The notes beneath the pieces were generated by a model. The model was not told where the DNA came from. It made no database searches and saw only the letters and a list, made by a program, of their open reading frames with translations. From contig NZ_JAFMSY010000001.1 in assembly GCF_017916455.1 (NCBI RefSeq), forward strand, positions 1,781,977 to 1,845,976: 64,000 nucleotides of DNA. Direction: 5' to 3'. Of the stretch, positions 41,404-50,312 are shown piece by piece (position 1 is the first letter of the stretch; every line of letters begins with the position of its first letter). Source of the DNA: Nocardioides xinjiangensis. Its GTDB lineage: Bacteria; Actinomycetota; Actinomycetes; Propionibacteriales; Nocardioidaceae. Position numbers and translations under genes: made by a program.

Positions 41404-42858
41404 TCACCGGCGGACCCTGAGGACGGTGGCGCCGTCCGCATGACCGCGTGCCATGACCTTCGCCTGGATGCGTCGGGGACGGCCCGCGTCGAGACGCAGG
41501 GTGCACCGGCCGCTCGATCCAGTGCGGCACGTGGCTCCGGCACCGCGCACGCGCGCCCCGGCGACGGCGTCACCGGCGTCGGTGACCCGGAACGTAATGC
41601 GCTTCGCCTGCCCTGCGCGGAGCCGTCGTGTCGATGCGTCGAGGCGCAGGGTCGGCAGCAGCCTGGTCAGGACGTGCCCGCCACGGGCCATCAGGAGGAC
41701 GTCGGCGAACCCCAGCGACGACTCCGCCGCACTGTGCGGGAAGCTGAACTCGTCGCCCATCGGCCGCACGCTGGGATCGCTCACCGCCGTCCCCGACCGG
41801 TTGGTCCGGACTCCGGTCAGCTCGCTGCTGTCGCTGCGCCAGGTGATCCACATGCGGCCCTCAGGGGCGGGACTGAGGGTGATGGCCCTGGCGCCCGCGG
41901 ATCCCGGCACCTTCTGCACGTGACCCGTCGTGATGTTCCACAGGCTGATGTGACGGCACTCGAACTCGCCTGTCCCGGTGCAGTACGCGGAGTACAGCTG
42001 CCCCGTGGTGCTCGCTGCGAGCGGACTCGGGTTGCTGGAGCCGACCGCGTCCGCCGAACCGGAGCTTCCGGGCGCGGGCACGACCGGTCCCAGGGCCGGG
42101 TGCACGCGCTGGACGAAGGTGCCCGGACCCGAGCCGGCCAGGACGTTCCACGCGACGTACACCTCGTCCCCGAGCCGTTCGAGGTTCGGGTTGTACGCGC
42201 CGGACGCGCCGGCCTGCTGGTGCGCCGGAGCGTGCGTGTTGTCGGTGGTGAAGCTCCCGGTGTGGGTGAACAGCCCGCTCCAGTGCAGCACCGCAGTGAG
42301 CGGGGTGCCGTCGACCAGGGAGACCGCGTCGGTCCCGCCCCAGAACTTGTTCAGCCGTTCCGTCGGCAGGGTCCACGCGCCGCTCCCGTCGCCCGTCGCG
42401 CTGTAGGCCCCGCTCTGGTGGTAGGCGCCCTCGTCGTGGCCGTTGAGGACCACCCGCATCCTCCCCCCGGGCGCGGGCACGATGGTGCTGGCCGTCTGGG
42501 AGAGCCACGGTCCGGTGATGTCGGTACGCCGCAGCACCCGGCCCGTCGGGCTGATCGCGGCGTGCGCCGCCTGGACGTACCCCGGGCTGGTCGCGCGGGT
42601 GTAGGACACGTGCAGGACGCGGTCCGGGGTCCGGAGCATCCCCGCGTGGTCGGTGATCGGGACGGTGCCGGACGAGATCGTCACCGGGTCGCCGGCTGTG
42701 AGGCCCCGGACGGACGTCTCGGTCAGGCTCGGATCGGCTGCTGTCGGCTCGGCGTGCGCGGGCGTGGTCGCCAGACCGCCGGCGGTGAGCGCGACGACGG
42801 CAGCGATCGTGGTGGTGCGTGCGAAGCGGCCGGTGCGGCCGTGTCCTCGTGTGGTCAT
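41404..42858 (-). CDS. Secreted protein with propeller-like body and Ig-like tail; probable SARP target A
   Basis: Exported protein of 484 aa with signal peptide MTTRGHGRTGRFARTTTI to AHAEP (cleavage about residue 36). The body has repeating short beta-strand patterns with SPTGRVLRRTDITGPW, YVAWNVLAGSGPGTFVQRV and GRMWITWRSDSSELTGVRTN, resembling sialidase/propeller folds. No Asp-box or catalytic motif was recognised. The last about 85 residues are an Ig-like domain with two cysteines (TCRTGSSGRC) and a basic end. The function is unknown. Its promoter region carries four 11-bp-spaced heptamers that match a SARP binding site, and the adjacent upstream gene encodes a SARP-type regulator. Confidence 0.8.
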   Translation of the reverse strand: MTTRGHGRTGRFARTTTIAAVVALTAGGLATTPAHAEPTAADPSLTETSVRGLTAGDPVTISSGTVPITDHAGMLRTPDRVLHVSYTRATSPGYVQAAHAAISPTGRVLRRTDITGPWLSQTASTIVPAPGGRMRVVLNGHDEGAYHQSGAYSATGDGSGAWTLPTERLNKFWGGTDAVSLVDGTPLTAVLHWSGLFTHTGSFTTDNTHAPAHQQAGASGAYNPNLERLGDEVYVAWNVLAGSGPGTFVQRVHPALGPVVPAPGSSGSADAVGSSNPSPLAASTTGQLYSAYCTGTGEFECRHISLWNITTGHVQKVPGSAGARAITLSPAPEGRMWITWRSDSSELTGVRTNRSGTAVSDPSVRPMGDEFSFPHSAAESSLGFADVLLMARGGHVLTRLLPTLRLDASTRRLRAGQAKRITFRVTDAGDAVAGARVRGAGATCRTGSSGRCTLRLDAGRPRRIQAKVMARGHADGATVLRVRR

Positions 42859-42864
42859 GCACCG

Positions 42865-42918
42865 ACCGTCCTCCGCCCCGGTCGCGCCCCGGTCGCGCCC
42901 CGGTCGCGCCCCGGTCGC
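42865..42918 (-). promoter_or_regulatory. SARP-type direct repeats and -10 for secreted protein A
   Basis: On the minus strand the heptamer GCGACCG occurs four times at exactly 11-bp period (42918-42912, 42907-42901, 42896-42890, 42885-42879). Then come 8 nt, the hexamer GACGGT (42870-42865), 6 nt and the ATG. This is the geometry described for SARP activators, with the last repeat 8 bp upstream of a weak -10. Confidence 0.7.
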
Positions 42919-42935
42919 ATCCGGGCCGCGGCGGC

Positions 42936-45900
42936 TCACCTGCAGGTCGAGCGCCACTCCCGGTCAGGATGGATCACGGCCCACTCGTCCTGGGTGAGCT
43001 GGCGACCGGCCAGGGAGCAGGCGCGCGCGACCCAGTCCGCGGGGTCGAGGCTCACCGTGTGCGCCACGCCCCGGCGGTCCTGCTCGAGCTGCTCGAACCA
43101 CGCCGTCAGCGACCGCGAGTCCTCGGCGAACTCGAGGACCCCCCACGATCCGTCCTCGATGACCGCGTTGCCGAGGGGCGCCCAGGTCGCGGTGTCCCAG
43201 AGCAGGACGTCGCCGTCGGTGCCCATGGTGGCCAACCAGCGCCCGTCCGGGCTGACCTCCGCCTGGAGCACCCAGCCGTCGATCTCGAGGCGCGGCGGGG
43301 CCACCCGGTCGAGCGACATGGCGTCGACGAAGTGCAGCGAGCCCTCGAACGAGCCGAGGACCAGCACGTCCTGGTCCGGCGTCCACGTCACGCTCGTCAG
43401 GTCGAGCTGGTCACCCTCCGAACCGTCACCCGAGCCCGCACCGGGATCCTCGATCTCCGCGCGACGCAGCTCCTCGCCGGTGGTCGGATCGACCACGACC
43501 ACCTCGCCGTTGCGCACCAGGGCGGCCTCGCGACCGTCGGGTGAGACGCGGACCTGCCCGACGGGCTCCGCACCACTTCCGAGCGGCTCGGCCGTGACGG
43601 TCCCGACCAGCCGCCTGTCCTCCATGTCGACGGCGGCCCAGCCGAGGGAGCCGTTGACCACGGCGTACCGGCCGTCGGGCGTCATGTCGACCCACCGGGG
43701 GTGCCACGGCAGGTCCAGCGTGCCTTCGAGCGCGCCGTCGCGCGCCGACCAGAACGCCAGCTTCCCGCGGTCCTCGTGGATGGCGGAGAAGTCCGGCTTC
43801 CACTCGTGCACGGCGCCCACGACCGCGGAGTCGTCGGGAGTCGTGGTCACCGAGCCGACCTGGCACGGGCAGCCCTCGACCTGGTCCAGCTCCCCCACGA
43901 CGTCACGGCCCTCCGCGAGGTCCGCGACGGCCGCGCCGTTGCGGTCGAAGCTGTTGACGCGGACGTACGCGGTGAGCCGTCCGGCGCTCGGTCCGGCGAG
44001 GTGCGGTTCCACCCGGACCGGCTGCTCCGTCGTCACGCCGCGCACCTGGGGCAGGTCCCAGGAGGTCCCGAGGCCTTCCCGGCCGGCCACCCACAGCAGG
44101 TTGCTCCCGGCGGCGAAGGTCGCGTCGATCGTGGCCCCGCTGTGCGCGCCGTCGAGGGTGGCGACCAGCTGCCCCCGGCGGGCCTCGCGCACCTGTACCT
44201 CCTCGTCGAGCGCGACGGCGAACCTGGACCCGTCCGGGCTCCACACGACCCGCTGGACGAAGGAGGGCATCACGATCTCGCCGCCGACGGGCCGGAACTC
44301 GAGGTCTCGTAGCTGCAGGAAGTAGCCGGTCGGGGTCTCGCGGGCCGTGACCAGGCGGTCGCCGGCAGGGGCGACCGCGATCGGCAGGTGGGGAAGCGGC
44401 CGACGCGGGGCGGGACGGTCCGGATCGAGGATCGCGCCGACCCCGGGGTCGACCGCGAGGCTCACCCGTCCGTCCGGCCACGGCTGCAGGAAGTCGCTGA
44501 AGGTGCCGATGTGCCTGCTGCCGTCCAGGGAGCCGTCGGGGCGGAGGAGGAGCAGCTTGTCGGCGGCGGTCGTCGCGATCCGCCCGTCCGGGAGGAACAC
44601 CGCCTCGAACCCGAGCAGCCGAGGCTCCCCGGCAGGTGGACCCTGCAGCCGTTGCCACGGGACGTCGGACGACCGAAGACGCCACTGCTCGTCGCCGGTC
44701 CGCGGGTCGAGCAGCGTCAGCATGCCGCTGCTGGGGGTGCCGACCGGGACCAGCAGCCCGGCGGGACCGGACGCGATCGCTCCCGGCTGGCCGGCCTCGC
44801 CGTCCAGCGAGAACGTCGTGCGCCACAGCTCGGTGCCTCGCTCCGCATCGAACGCCAGGACCTGCCGCTGGTCGGCGAGGAAGACCCGGCGACCGTCGGG
44901 CGAGGTCGCAGCCTGCAGGAAGCGTGCGCGGGGCGTACGCACCATCCTGACCAGGCGTGGCGTGCGAGCCAGGAGCGTCAGCAGGGCGCCGTATGTCTCG
45001 GGGCTCTGCTCCACCCTGACCGCCTCGACGGCCTCCAGCAGCGCGGTGTCGAGGAAGTCCTCGTTCAGGGCCTGCGCCGCGAGGCGCTTGGCGTCGGCGG
45101 CGATGGCAGAGGCCTCCGCCCGACCCGTGGCGGCCTGCGCCTCCTCGCGTGCCCGGAGGGCCAGCAGACCCGCCACCAGCGCCACGAGCAGCAGCACCAC
45201 GAGGCCCACGAGCGTGCCCCGGAGCCGGCGGTTCTGGCGCACTGCGCTCCTGGCCCGCTCCTCCGCCGCGGCGGTCTCGGCCCTGAGGGCGGCCACAGCG
45301 GCGTCGAGGAAGGACTGCTCCGTGGCCGTCAGCGGTTCGGCGCGGGTCGCCTCGAGGGCCGACTCGAGACGCACCCCGCGCCACAGGGACCCGGGGTCCC
45401 GCCCGTCCGCGTCCCACTCGGCGGCGGCGTCGGCCAGCCGGCGGCGCGCGTCGCGGGTGGCCTCGTCCTCCCGGATCCAGCCCGTCAGCCTCGGCCACTC
45501 CCGGAAGAGCGACTCGTGCGCCACCTCGACGTGCCCGCCGGCCCTCGTGAGCAGCCTGGCGTCGGTCAGCCGGTCGATGACGGCAGCCGCGCCCGGAAGG
45601 GCGGCGAGCTCGGGCTCGGGGACGCGGCGGCGGACGACCGAACCGGCGGTGCCTGGACCGGTCAGCCGCAGCAGCACGGTGCGGGTGGTCTGCTGCTCGG
45701 CCTCGGAGAGGCCGAGGAAGGCCTGTTCGGCGAGGTGCACGATCGACCCCGCGAGCCCGCCCATGCCGACGTAGGCGGCGAGCGTGAGGCGATGCCCCTC
45801 GCGGGCCTGCCACAGCTGGGCGAGGGCGACGGAGAGCAGGGGGAGCAGCCCCGGCTCGTCGCCGGCGTCGGAGACGATCGCGTCAGCCAGCCCCACCTCC

Positions 45901-47927
45901 AGCTCCAGGCCGGCGGCAGCGGCGGGAAGGTGGATCGCCCGCGCGACCTCGGCGTGACTGGGTGAGCCCACGAGCACCGTGTCGTCGGAGAGCGACTGCG
46001 CCAGGCGGGGGTGCTCGGCGAGGTGCCCCACGAAGTCAGCCCGGAGGGCCACCACGACGCTCACCGCTGCGGACTCGTCGCAGACGAGGTCGGCGAGGAG
46101 GTCGAGGAAGCGTGCCCTCTCGTCCGCGTCCGTGCACAGCGTCCACGCCTCCTCGAGCTGGTCGACCACGAGCACCGATCGGTCGGCGACCGTCTCGTCC
46201 TCGAGCAGTCGCGCGAGCAGGTCGCCGGCGTCGGGTGCTCGTGCAGCCGTCCCCAGCGCCGAGGTGGCGAGCTCCTGGACGGGGTGATGGCCCGGCCTCA
46301 TCACCATCGCCCGCCAGGTCTCGCTCGCCGGGAGCCGTCCCGCGGCGAGCCCGGCGAGGAGGCCGGCGCGGACCAGCGAGGACTTGCCGCTGCCGCTCGC
46401 CCCGACCACCGCCACGAGCCGACCCGACGCCGTGCGCGCCAGGAGCTCGGCCACCAGTCGCTCCCGGCCCGCGAACCACTCGGCGTCCTGGACGTCGTAC
46501 GCCGACAACCCGCGCCACGGGCACTCCGCGCGCGAGCGCGGCACGCGGGCGGCGGCAGTCCCGAGTGCGACCATCCCCTCCACCACCTCGGCCCGGGCGC
46601 GCCCGAGCTGGTCGACGGCGAGGTCGAGCCGGCCGGCACCGGCCGCGACGCGGGCGCGGGCGGTGTCGCGTGCCCAGCCCGCGGCGGCGTCGTGGACGGC
46701 ACCGGGCCACGCCGGCCCTGCTCCCAGCACGAACCGCGTGGCCTCGTCGAGGTCTGCCGTGGCCACGTAGGGGGCGACCAGCGCGCGGACCGCGGGCTCG
46801 TCGAGGGGCGTGAGGTCCAGTCCGAGCCCGGCGGCGGGGAGCTCCGCCCCGGGCCGGTCGAGCCGCAGCACCATCGTGCCCGGCCCTGCCGGGCGCACCG
46901 GGTGCTCGGCGACGAGCAGCCCGCCCGTCGGCGGGACCGCGTCGGGTCCGTCGGCCAGGGCGACCGGGCGGCCGTCGCGAGCCACGACCGAGGCGAGAGC
47001 CATCGCGAGGCGAGTTGCTCCCGCGCCGCTCGGTCCGCGGACCACGACGGTCACAGCCTCCCCGGCTGCCGCGCGCAGCCATGCGTCCTCGAGCATCCGC
47101 TGCTCCGCGTCACGGCCCACGAGGCCGGACCTCGGGGGAACCAGCGCGTCGGGCACCGCGGGGCGGGTGCGTCGGAGGTCGGGGTCCTGCCGGAGCACGC
47201 GACCCTGGAGGGCCCGCATCTCCTCACCCGGCTCGACCCCGAGGTCGTCGCCGAGCAGCGTCCGGCAGCGCTCGACGGCCGCCAGGGCGTCCCCCTGCCG
47301 TCCGGACCGGTAGAGCGCGAGCACGAGCAGGGTCCACAGCCGCTCCCGGTACGGGTGCTCCTCGAGCAGGCGCTCCAGCTCGGGAACCGCTGCGGCCTCG
47401 TGACCGACCTCGAGCTCGGCGCGCCAGAGGTCCTCCAGCACGGCGACGCGCAGCTCCTCGAGCCGACGGCTCTCGGCGGCGCCGTACGGCGTGTCCTCCA
47501 GGCCGTGGTAGGCGGGCCCCCGCCACAGGTCGAGGGCCTCCCGCAGGATGCTCGAGCAGGAGGCGTAGCGGCCCTCCTCGAGCGCGGCGTGTCCGAGAGC
47601 GGCCAGGCGCGCGAAGCGATGGGCGTCCACGGAGTCGGCCGGCACCGCGAGCCGGTAGCCCCCGGGGTCGGTGACGATCACGGACGCGGCGGCCGTGCGG
47701 AGCGGGTCCAGCGCCTGCCGGACCCGCAGCACGTAGGTCTGCAACGACTTCGCCGCCGTGCGCGGCGGGTCCTCGCCCCAGAGCGAGTCCACCAGGTCGG
47801 TGACCGGCACGGTGCGGCCCACGTGGGCGACGAGGTGGCCGAGCAGCGTCCGCTCCTTGGCACCGCGGAGCTCGACCGGTCCGTCGTCGCCCGCCACCCG
47901 CACGGGCCCGAGCACCTCGAACTCCAT
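42936..47927 (-). CDS. SARP-type regulator fused to NTPase, transmembrane helix and propeller domain
   Basis: Protein of 1,663 aa. Residues 1-95 are an OmpR/SARP DNA-binding domain (MEFEVLGPVRVAGDDGPVELRGAKERTLLGHL) and about 96-245 the BTAD domain. A degenerate P loop (GPSGAGATRLA) lies near 296 and a full nSTAND1 P loop (VGASGSGKSSLVRAGLL) near 506, with VLVVDQLEEAW as Walker B. One membrane helix lies at about 900-922 (LVGLVVLLLVALVAGLLAL), then a short helical stalk and a WD40-like propeller (about 960-1620; repeated SPDGR/TPDGR motifs). The propeller may face outside, making this a one-piece receptor-regulator. TACCCT 6 nt before the ATG suggests a leaderless start. Confidence 0.88.
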   Translation of the reverse strand: MEFEVLGPVRVAGDDGPVELRGAKERTLLGHLVAHVGRTVPVTDLVDSLWGEDPPRTAAKSLQTYVLRVRQALDPLRTAAASVIVTDPGGYRLAVPADSVDAHRFARLAALGHAALEEGRYASCSSILREALDLWRGPAYHGLEDTPYGAAESRRLEELRVAVLEDLWRAELEVGHEAAAVPELERLLEEHPYRERLWTLLVLALYRSGRQGDALAAVERCRTLLGDDLGVEPGEEMRALQGRVLRQDPDLRRTRPAVPDALVPPRSGLVGRDAEQRMLEDAWLRAAAGEAVTVVVRGPSGAGATRLAMALASVVARDGRPVALADGPDAVPPTGGLLVAEHPVRPAGPGTMVLRLDRPGAELPAAGLGLDLTPLDEPAVRALVAPYVATADLDEATRFVLGAGPAWPGAVHDAAAGWARDTARARVAAGAGRLDLAVDQLGRARAEVVEGMVALGTAAARVPRSRAECPWRGLSAYDVQDAEWFAGRERLVAELLARTASGRLVAVVGASGSGKSSLVRAGLLAGLAAGRLPASETWRAMVMRPGHHPVQELATSALGTAARAPDAGDLLARLLEDETVADRSVLVVDQLEEAWTLCTDADERARFLDLLADLVCDESAAVSVVVALRADFVGHLAEHPRLAQSLSDDTVLVGSPSHAEVARAIHLPAAAAGLELEVGLADAIVSDAGDEPGLLPLLSVALAQLWQAREGHRLTLAAYVGMGGLAGSIVHLAEQAFLGLSEAEQQTTRTVLLRLTGPGTAGSVVRRRVPEPELAALPGAAAVIDRLTDARLLTRAGGHVEVAHESLFREWPRLTGWIREDEATRDARRRLADAAAEWDADGRDPGSLWRGVRLESALEATRAEPLTATEQSFLDAAVAALRAETAAAEERARSAVRQNRRLRGTLVGLVVLLLVALVAGLLALRAREEAQAATGRAEASAIAADAKRLAAQALNEDFLDTALLEAVEAVRVEQSPETYGALLTLLARTPRLVRMVRTPRARFLQAATSPDGRRVFLADQRQVLAFDAERGTELWRTTFSLDGEAGQPGAIASGPAGLLVPVGTPSSGMLTLLDPRTGDEQWRLRSSDVPWQRLQGPPAGEPRLLGFEAVFLPDGRIATTAADKLLLLRPDGSLDGSRHIGTFSDFLQPWPDGRVSLAVDPGVGAILDPDRPAPRRPLPHLPIAVAPAGDRLVTARETPTGYFLQLRDLEFRPVGGEIVMPSFVQRVVWSPDGSRFAVALDEEVQVREARRGQLVATLDGAHSGATIDATFAAGSNLLWVAGREGLGTSWDLPQVRGVTTEQPVRVEPHLAGPSAGRLTAYVRVNSFDRNGAAVADLAEGRDVVGELDQVEGCPCQVGSVTTTPDDSAVVGAVHEWKPDFSAIHEDRGKLAFWSARDGALEGTLDLPWHPRWVDMTPDGRYAVVNGSLGWAAVDMEDRRLVGTVTAEPLGSGAEPVGQVRVSPDGREAALVRNGEVVVVDPTTGEELRRAEIEDPGAGSGDGSEGDQLDLTSVTWTPDQDVLVLGSFEGSLHFVDAMSLDRVAPPRLEIDGWVLQAEVSPDGRWLATMGTDGDVLLWDTATWAPLGNAVIEDGSWGVLEFAEDSRSLTAWFEQLEQDRRGVAHTVSLDPADWVARACSLAGRQLTQDEWAVIHPDREWRSTCR

Positions 47928-47933
47928 GCGGGC

Positions 47934-47939
47934 AGGGTA
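47934..47939 (-). promoter_or_regulatory. Leaderless-type -10 (TACCCT) of the SARP-NTPase gene
   Basis: On the minus strand TACCCT is followed by 6 nt and the ATG at 47927, within the 26-base gap after secreted protein B. The regulator may thus be expressed independently of its upstream neighbour. Confidence 0.5.
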
Positions 47940-47953
47940 GGCCCACGCCGGCA

Positions 47954-50194
47954 TCACGGGCCCCGGAACAGCGGGACTGCTCCTCCGTGCCGCCACGTCT
48001 CCTCGGTCACCCGCACGCGGCGGGTCGGCGTCACGGACGTGGGCAGCCCGAAGTGCTGCGAGCCCGGAGCCAGCACCCTGAAGTGCAGCGTGGCCGGCGC
48101 GCGCGGCGCGCGGTGGGTGAATCGGAACAGTCCGTCGACCCGCGTCGTCCTGTGCGCGAGGCGGGTCCATCCCCCGGCCCGACGCACCTGCAGCCAGACC
48201 CGCCGTGGCAGGTCGTCACCGACGGTGCCGGTGAGCAGGACGAGCCGGCCGGGGCCGACCTCGGGGGGAGAGGCGACGAGGCGACCCTTCACCGGGAGCG
48301 CCACGAGCCGCGGCGCGCGGTCGGCGACCCTCCTGACCCGGACGGCCCGCGAACGGGCGACGCCGGCACGGTGGTCGGCTCGCAGCGCCCTGACCTGCAC
48401 CACGAGCCTCGCCCCGACGTCGGCCCGTCTCACGCGGTAGGTGCGGGCCGTGGCCCCGGCGACGACCGTGCCGTCGCGCAGCCAGCGGTAGCGGTAGGCG
48501 CTGGGCGTCGGGCTCCACGAGCCCGGAGTCGCCCTGAGCCTCGCGCCGGCGAGCGCGGTGCCCCGGATCGCCGGACGTCGCACGAGGGTGACCGCGGGCG
48601 AACCCGTGGGCTGCGGTGTCGACGACGACGGCGAGGTGGTCGGAGGTGCGGGCGTGGGTGAGGGCGGGCTCGGGACGGCCGGTGGCGTGCCGACGCTGAT
48701 GTCGCGCTGGAGGCTCGTGACGTTCTGGACACCGTCGACCGCTCGGACCGTGATCCGGTAGTCACCCGGCGAGGTGTAGGTGTGGCGCGGCACGGTCGAC
48801 CAGCCGGTCCCGTCGCCCCAGTCCCAGGTGACGGTGGCGCCGGACCAGACGTCGGACGCGGCGGCGGATCCGACGACCTCCTGCCCGGCGACCCCGGTCC
48901 CGCTCACCGTCGCCTCCAACCGCGGTCCGGCGGCGTCGTACGTCGACATGCGCAGCTCGTCGCCGTTGGCGAGGTGGAGCGTCGAAGCGCTGCCGCCCCC
49001 GTCGAGCCCCAGGGCCACATGGCCGCCGGCACGTGTCGACGGGGTGGACCACGATCCCGTCGAGGAGTCGAAGATCGCCACGGGGGCGGCGGCGTCACCC
49101 AGCACGGCGACCCGTCCGTCCCTGTCGGGGGTGAGCTCGCGCGCCACGAACTCCCGGCGCGCCAGTCCACTGGCGCTCACGCCGCTGAGCGGCTCGTACC
49201 GCACGTAGTGGGTGTCGACGCCGTGCCGGTAGACGACCAGGCGGGTCGAGGCACCCACCGACGCGACCAGCGGTTCGTCGGACCGCACGGTGGTGGCGGG
49301 GGTCAGGGGGAGGGCGCTCGTCCAGCCGGCGAAGCCGAGGGTGCGCTCGAGGATGGCGTGGCGTTCGGGGGAGACTCGCTCGGACCACACGACACTCGCT
49401 GCTCCGCGCCGGTCGACGACGACGTCGTGACCCTGGACCACGGAGGAGTCGGGCGTGAGCTGGTAGGGCTCGGACCACTCGTCGCTCCCGGGGAGTCGGT
49501 GGCTGGCCCGGAGGACGCCGTGGCTGGTGGCGGGGTGCAGGGCGCGCCAGGCGACCACCACCTGGCCGTGCGGTCCGGTGGCCACGTCGGGTCGCGGGTC
49601 GGGCATCGAGGTGGGGTCGAGGGTCACGACCGGCTGCCACGTCCCTGCGGTGAAGGTGCGGACCTGCACCTGGCTGGCGTGGGACCCGGTGCCCAGGCTG
49701 CGTCGCCAGGTGGCGGTGGCCGTCCCGTGCTCGTCGAGGACGACCCGGGCCTGGTCGGCGGAGTAGGACGTGTCCGACAGCCGGGCGGCCGGGGACCAGG
49801 CGCCACCGGCGGTGCGGACCCGCCCGTGGTAGGCGTGGATCGAGGGCAGGCAGCCGGCGCAGGCCGGCACCTGCGTCCGCCAGAGCACGACGACGTCCCC
49901 CCGCGCGTTGACCACCAGCTCGAGGTCGGTCACCGGCATCGCGCCCGAGGACACGCGTTCGGGTGCCTCCCAGGGTCCGCCGGGAGGTCGACGCACCAGC
50001 GCCACCGAGGCGCCGTCGGCCCAGGCCACCGTGGCGGTGCCGTCCGCCGCCACCTCCAGGTCGGCGAGGGCGATGTGCGTCCCGGTGGCGACCGTGTGCT
50101 CCGGCAGCCAGGCCGGTTCGGCGGGTGCGGCCGGAGGACGCGCGAGGACGAGGGCGGTGGACAGGAGGGAGAGCAGCACCAGACGGATCTTCAT
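47954..50194 (-). CDS. Secreted PKD/Ig-like protein; probable SARP target B
   Basis: Exported protein of 746 aa. The signal peptide is about 1-26 (MKIRLVLLSLLSTALVLARP). Residues 30-430 show propeller-like repeats of the pattern xGxxxVxWxxx (TATVAWADG, DVVVLWRTQ, TATATWRRS, QVVVAWRAL, AASVVWSER). A PKD domain follows at about 440-490 (VTWDWGDGTGWSTVPRHTYTSPGDYRITV), then a Pro/Ser/Thr linker and Ig-like C-terminal domains. No enzyme motif was recognised. Its promoter carries three exact 11-bp-spaced SARP heptamers, matching the promoter of secreted protein A. The regulator gene follows 26 bases downstream. Confidence 0.8.
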   Translation of the reverse strand: MKIRLVLLSLLSTALVLARPPAAPAEPAWLPEHTVATGTHIALADLEVAADGTATVAWADGASVALVRRPPGGPWEAPERVSSGAMPVTDLELVVNARGDVVVLWRTQVPACAGCLPSIHAYHGRVRTAGGAWSPAARLSDTSYSADQARVVLDEHGTATATWRRSLGTGSHASQVQVRTFTAGTWQPVVTLDPTSMPDPRPDVATGPHGQVVVAWRALHPATSHGVLRASHRLPGSDEWSEPYQLTPDSSVVQGHDVVVDRRGAASVVWSERVSPERHAILERTLGFAGWTSALPLTPATTVRSDEPLVASVGASTRLVVYRHGVDTHYVRYEPLSGVSASGLARREFVARELTPDRDGRVAVLGDAAAPVAIFDSSTGSWSTPSTRAGGHVALGLDGGGSASTLHLANGDELRMSTYDAAGPRLEATVSGTGVAGQEVVGSAAASDVWSGATVTWDWGDGTGWSTVPRHTYTSPGDYRITVRAVDGVQNVTSLQRDISVGTPPAVPSPPSPTPAPPTTSPSSSTPQPTGSPAVTLVRRPAIRGTALAGARLRATPGSWSPTPSAYRYRWLRDGTVVAGATARTYRVRRADVGARLVVQVRALRADHRAGVARSRAVRVRRVADRAPRLVALPVKGRLVASPPEVGPGRLVLLTGTVGDDLPRRVWLQVRRAGGWTRLAHRTTRVDGLFRFTHRAPRAPATLHFRVLAPGSQHFGLPTSVTPTRRVRVTEETWRHGGAVPLFRGP

Positions 50195-50200
50195 GCCGTC

Positions 50201-50243
50201 AACCTCGGACGTGGCGGTCGCGTGGCGGTCGCGGTCCGGTCGC
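50201..50243 (-). promoter_or_regulatory. SARP-type direct repeats and -10 for secreted protein B
   Basis: On the minus strand GCGACCG occurs three times at 11-bp period (50243-50237, 50232-50226, 50221-50215). Then come 8 nt, the hexamer GAGGTT (50206-50201), 6 nt and the ATG at 50194. The layout is identical to site A. Confidence 0.7.
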
Positions 50244-50300
50244 ACCGCCTGCGGGATCGGTCGTCCGGGTGAGGTGAGGCGCCCGCTGGGCGGTCAGGGT

Positions 50301-50306
50301 TAGGGT
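50301..50306 (+). promoter_or_regulatory. Leaderless-type -10 (TAGGGT) of the M13 peptidase gene
   Basis: TAGGGT lies 6 nt before the GTG at 50313. It is divergent from the SARP site B promoter, about 60 bp away. Confidence 0.55.
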
Positions 50307-50312
50307 CGCGGC

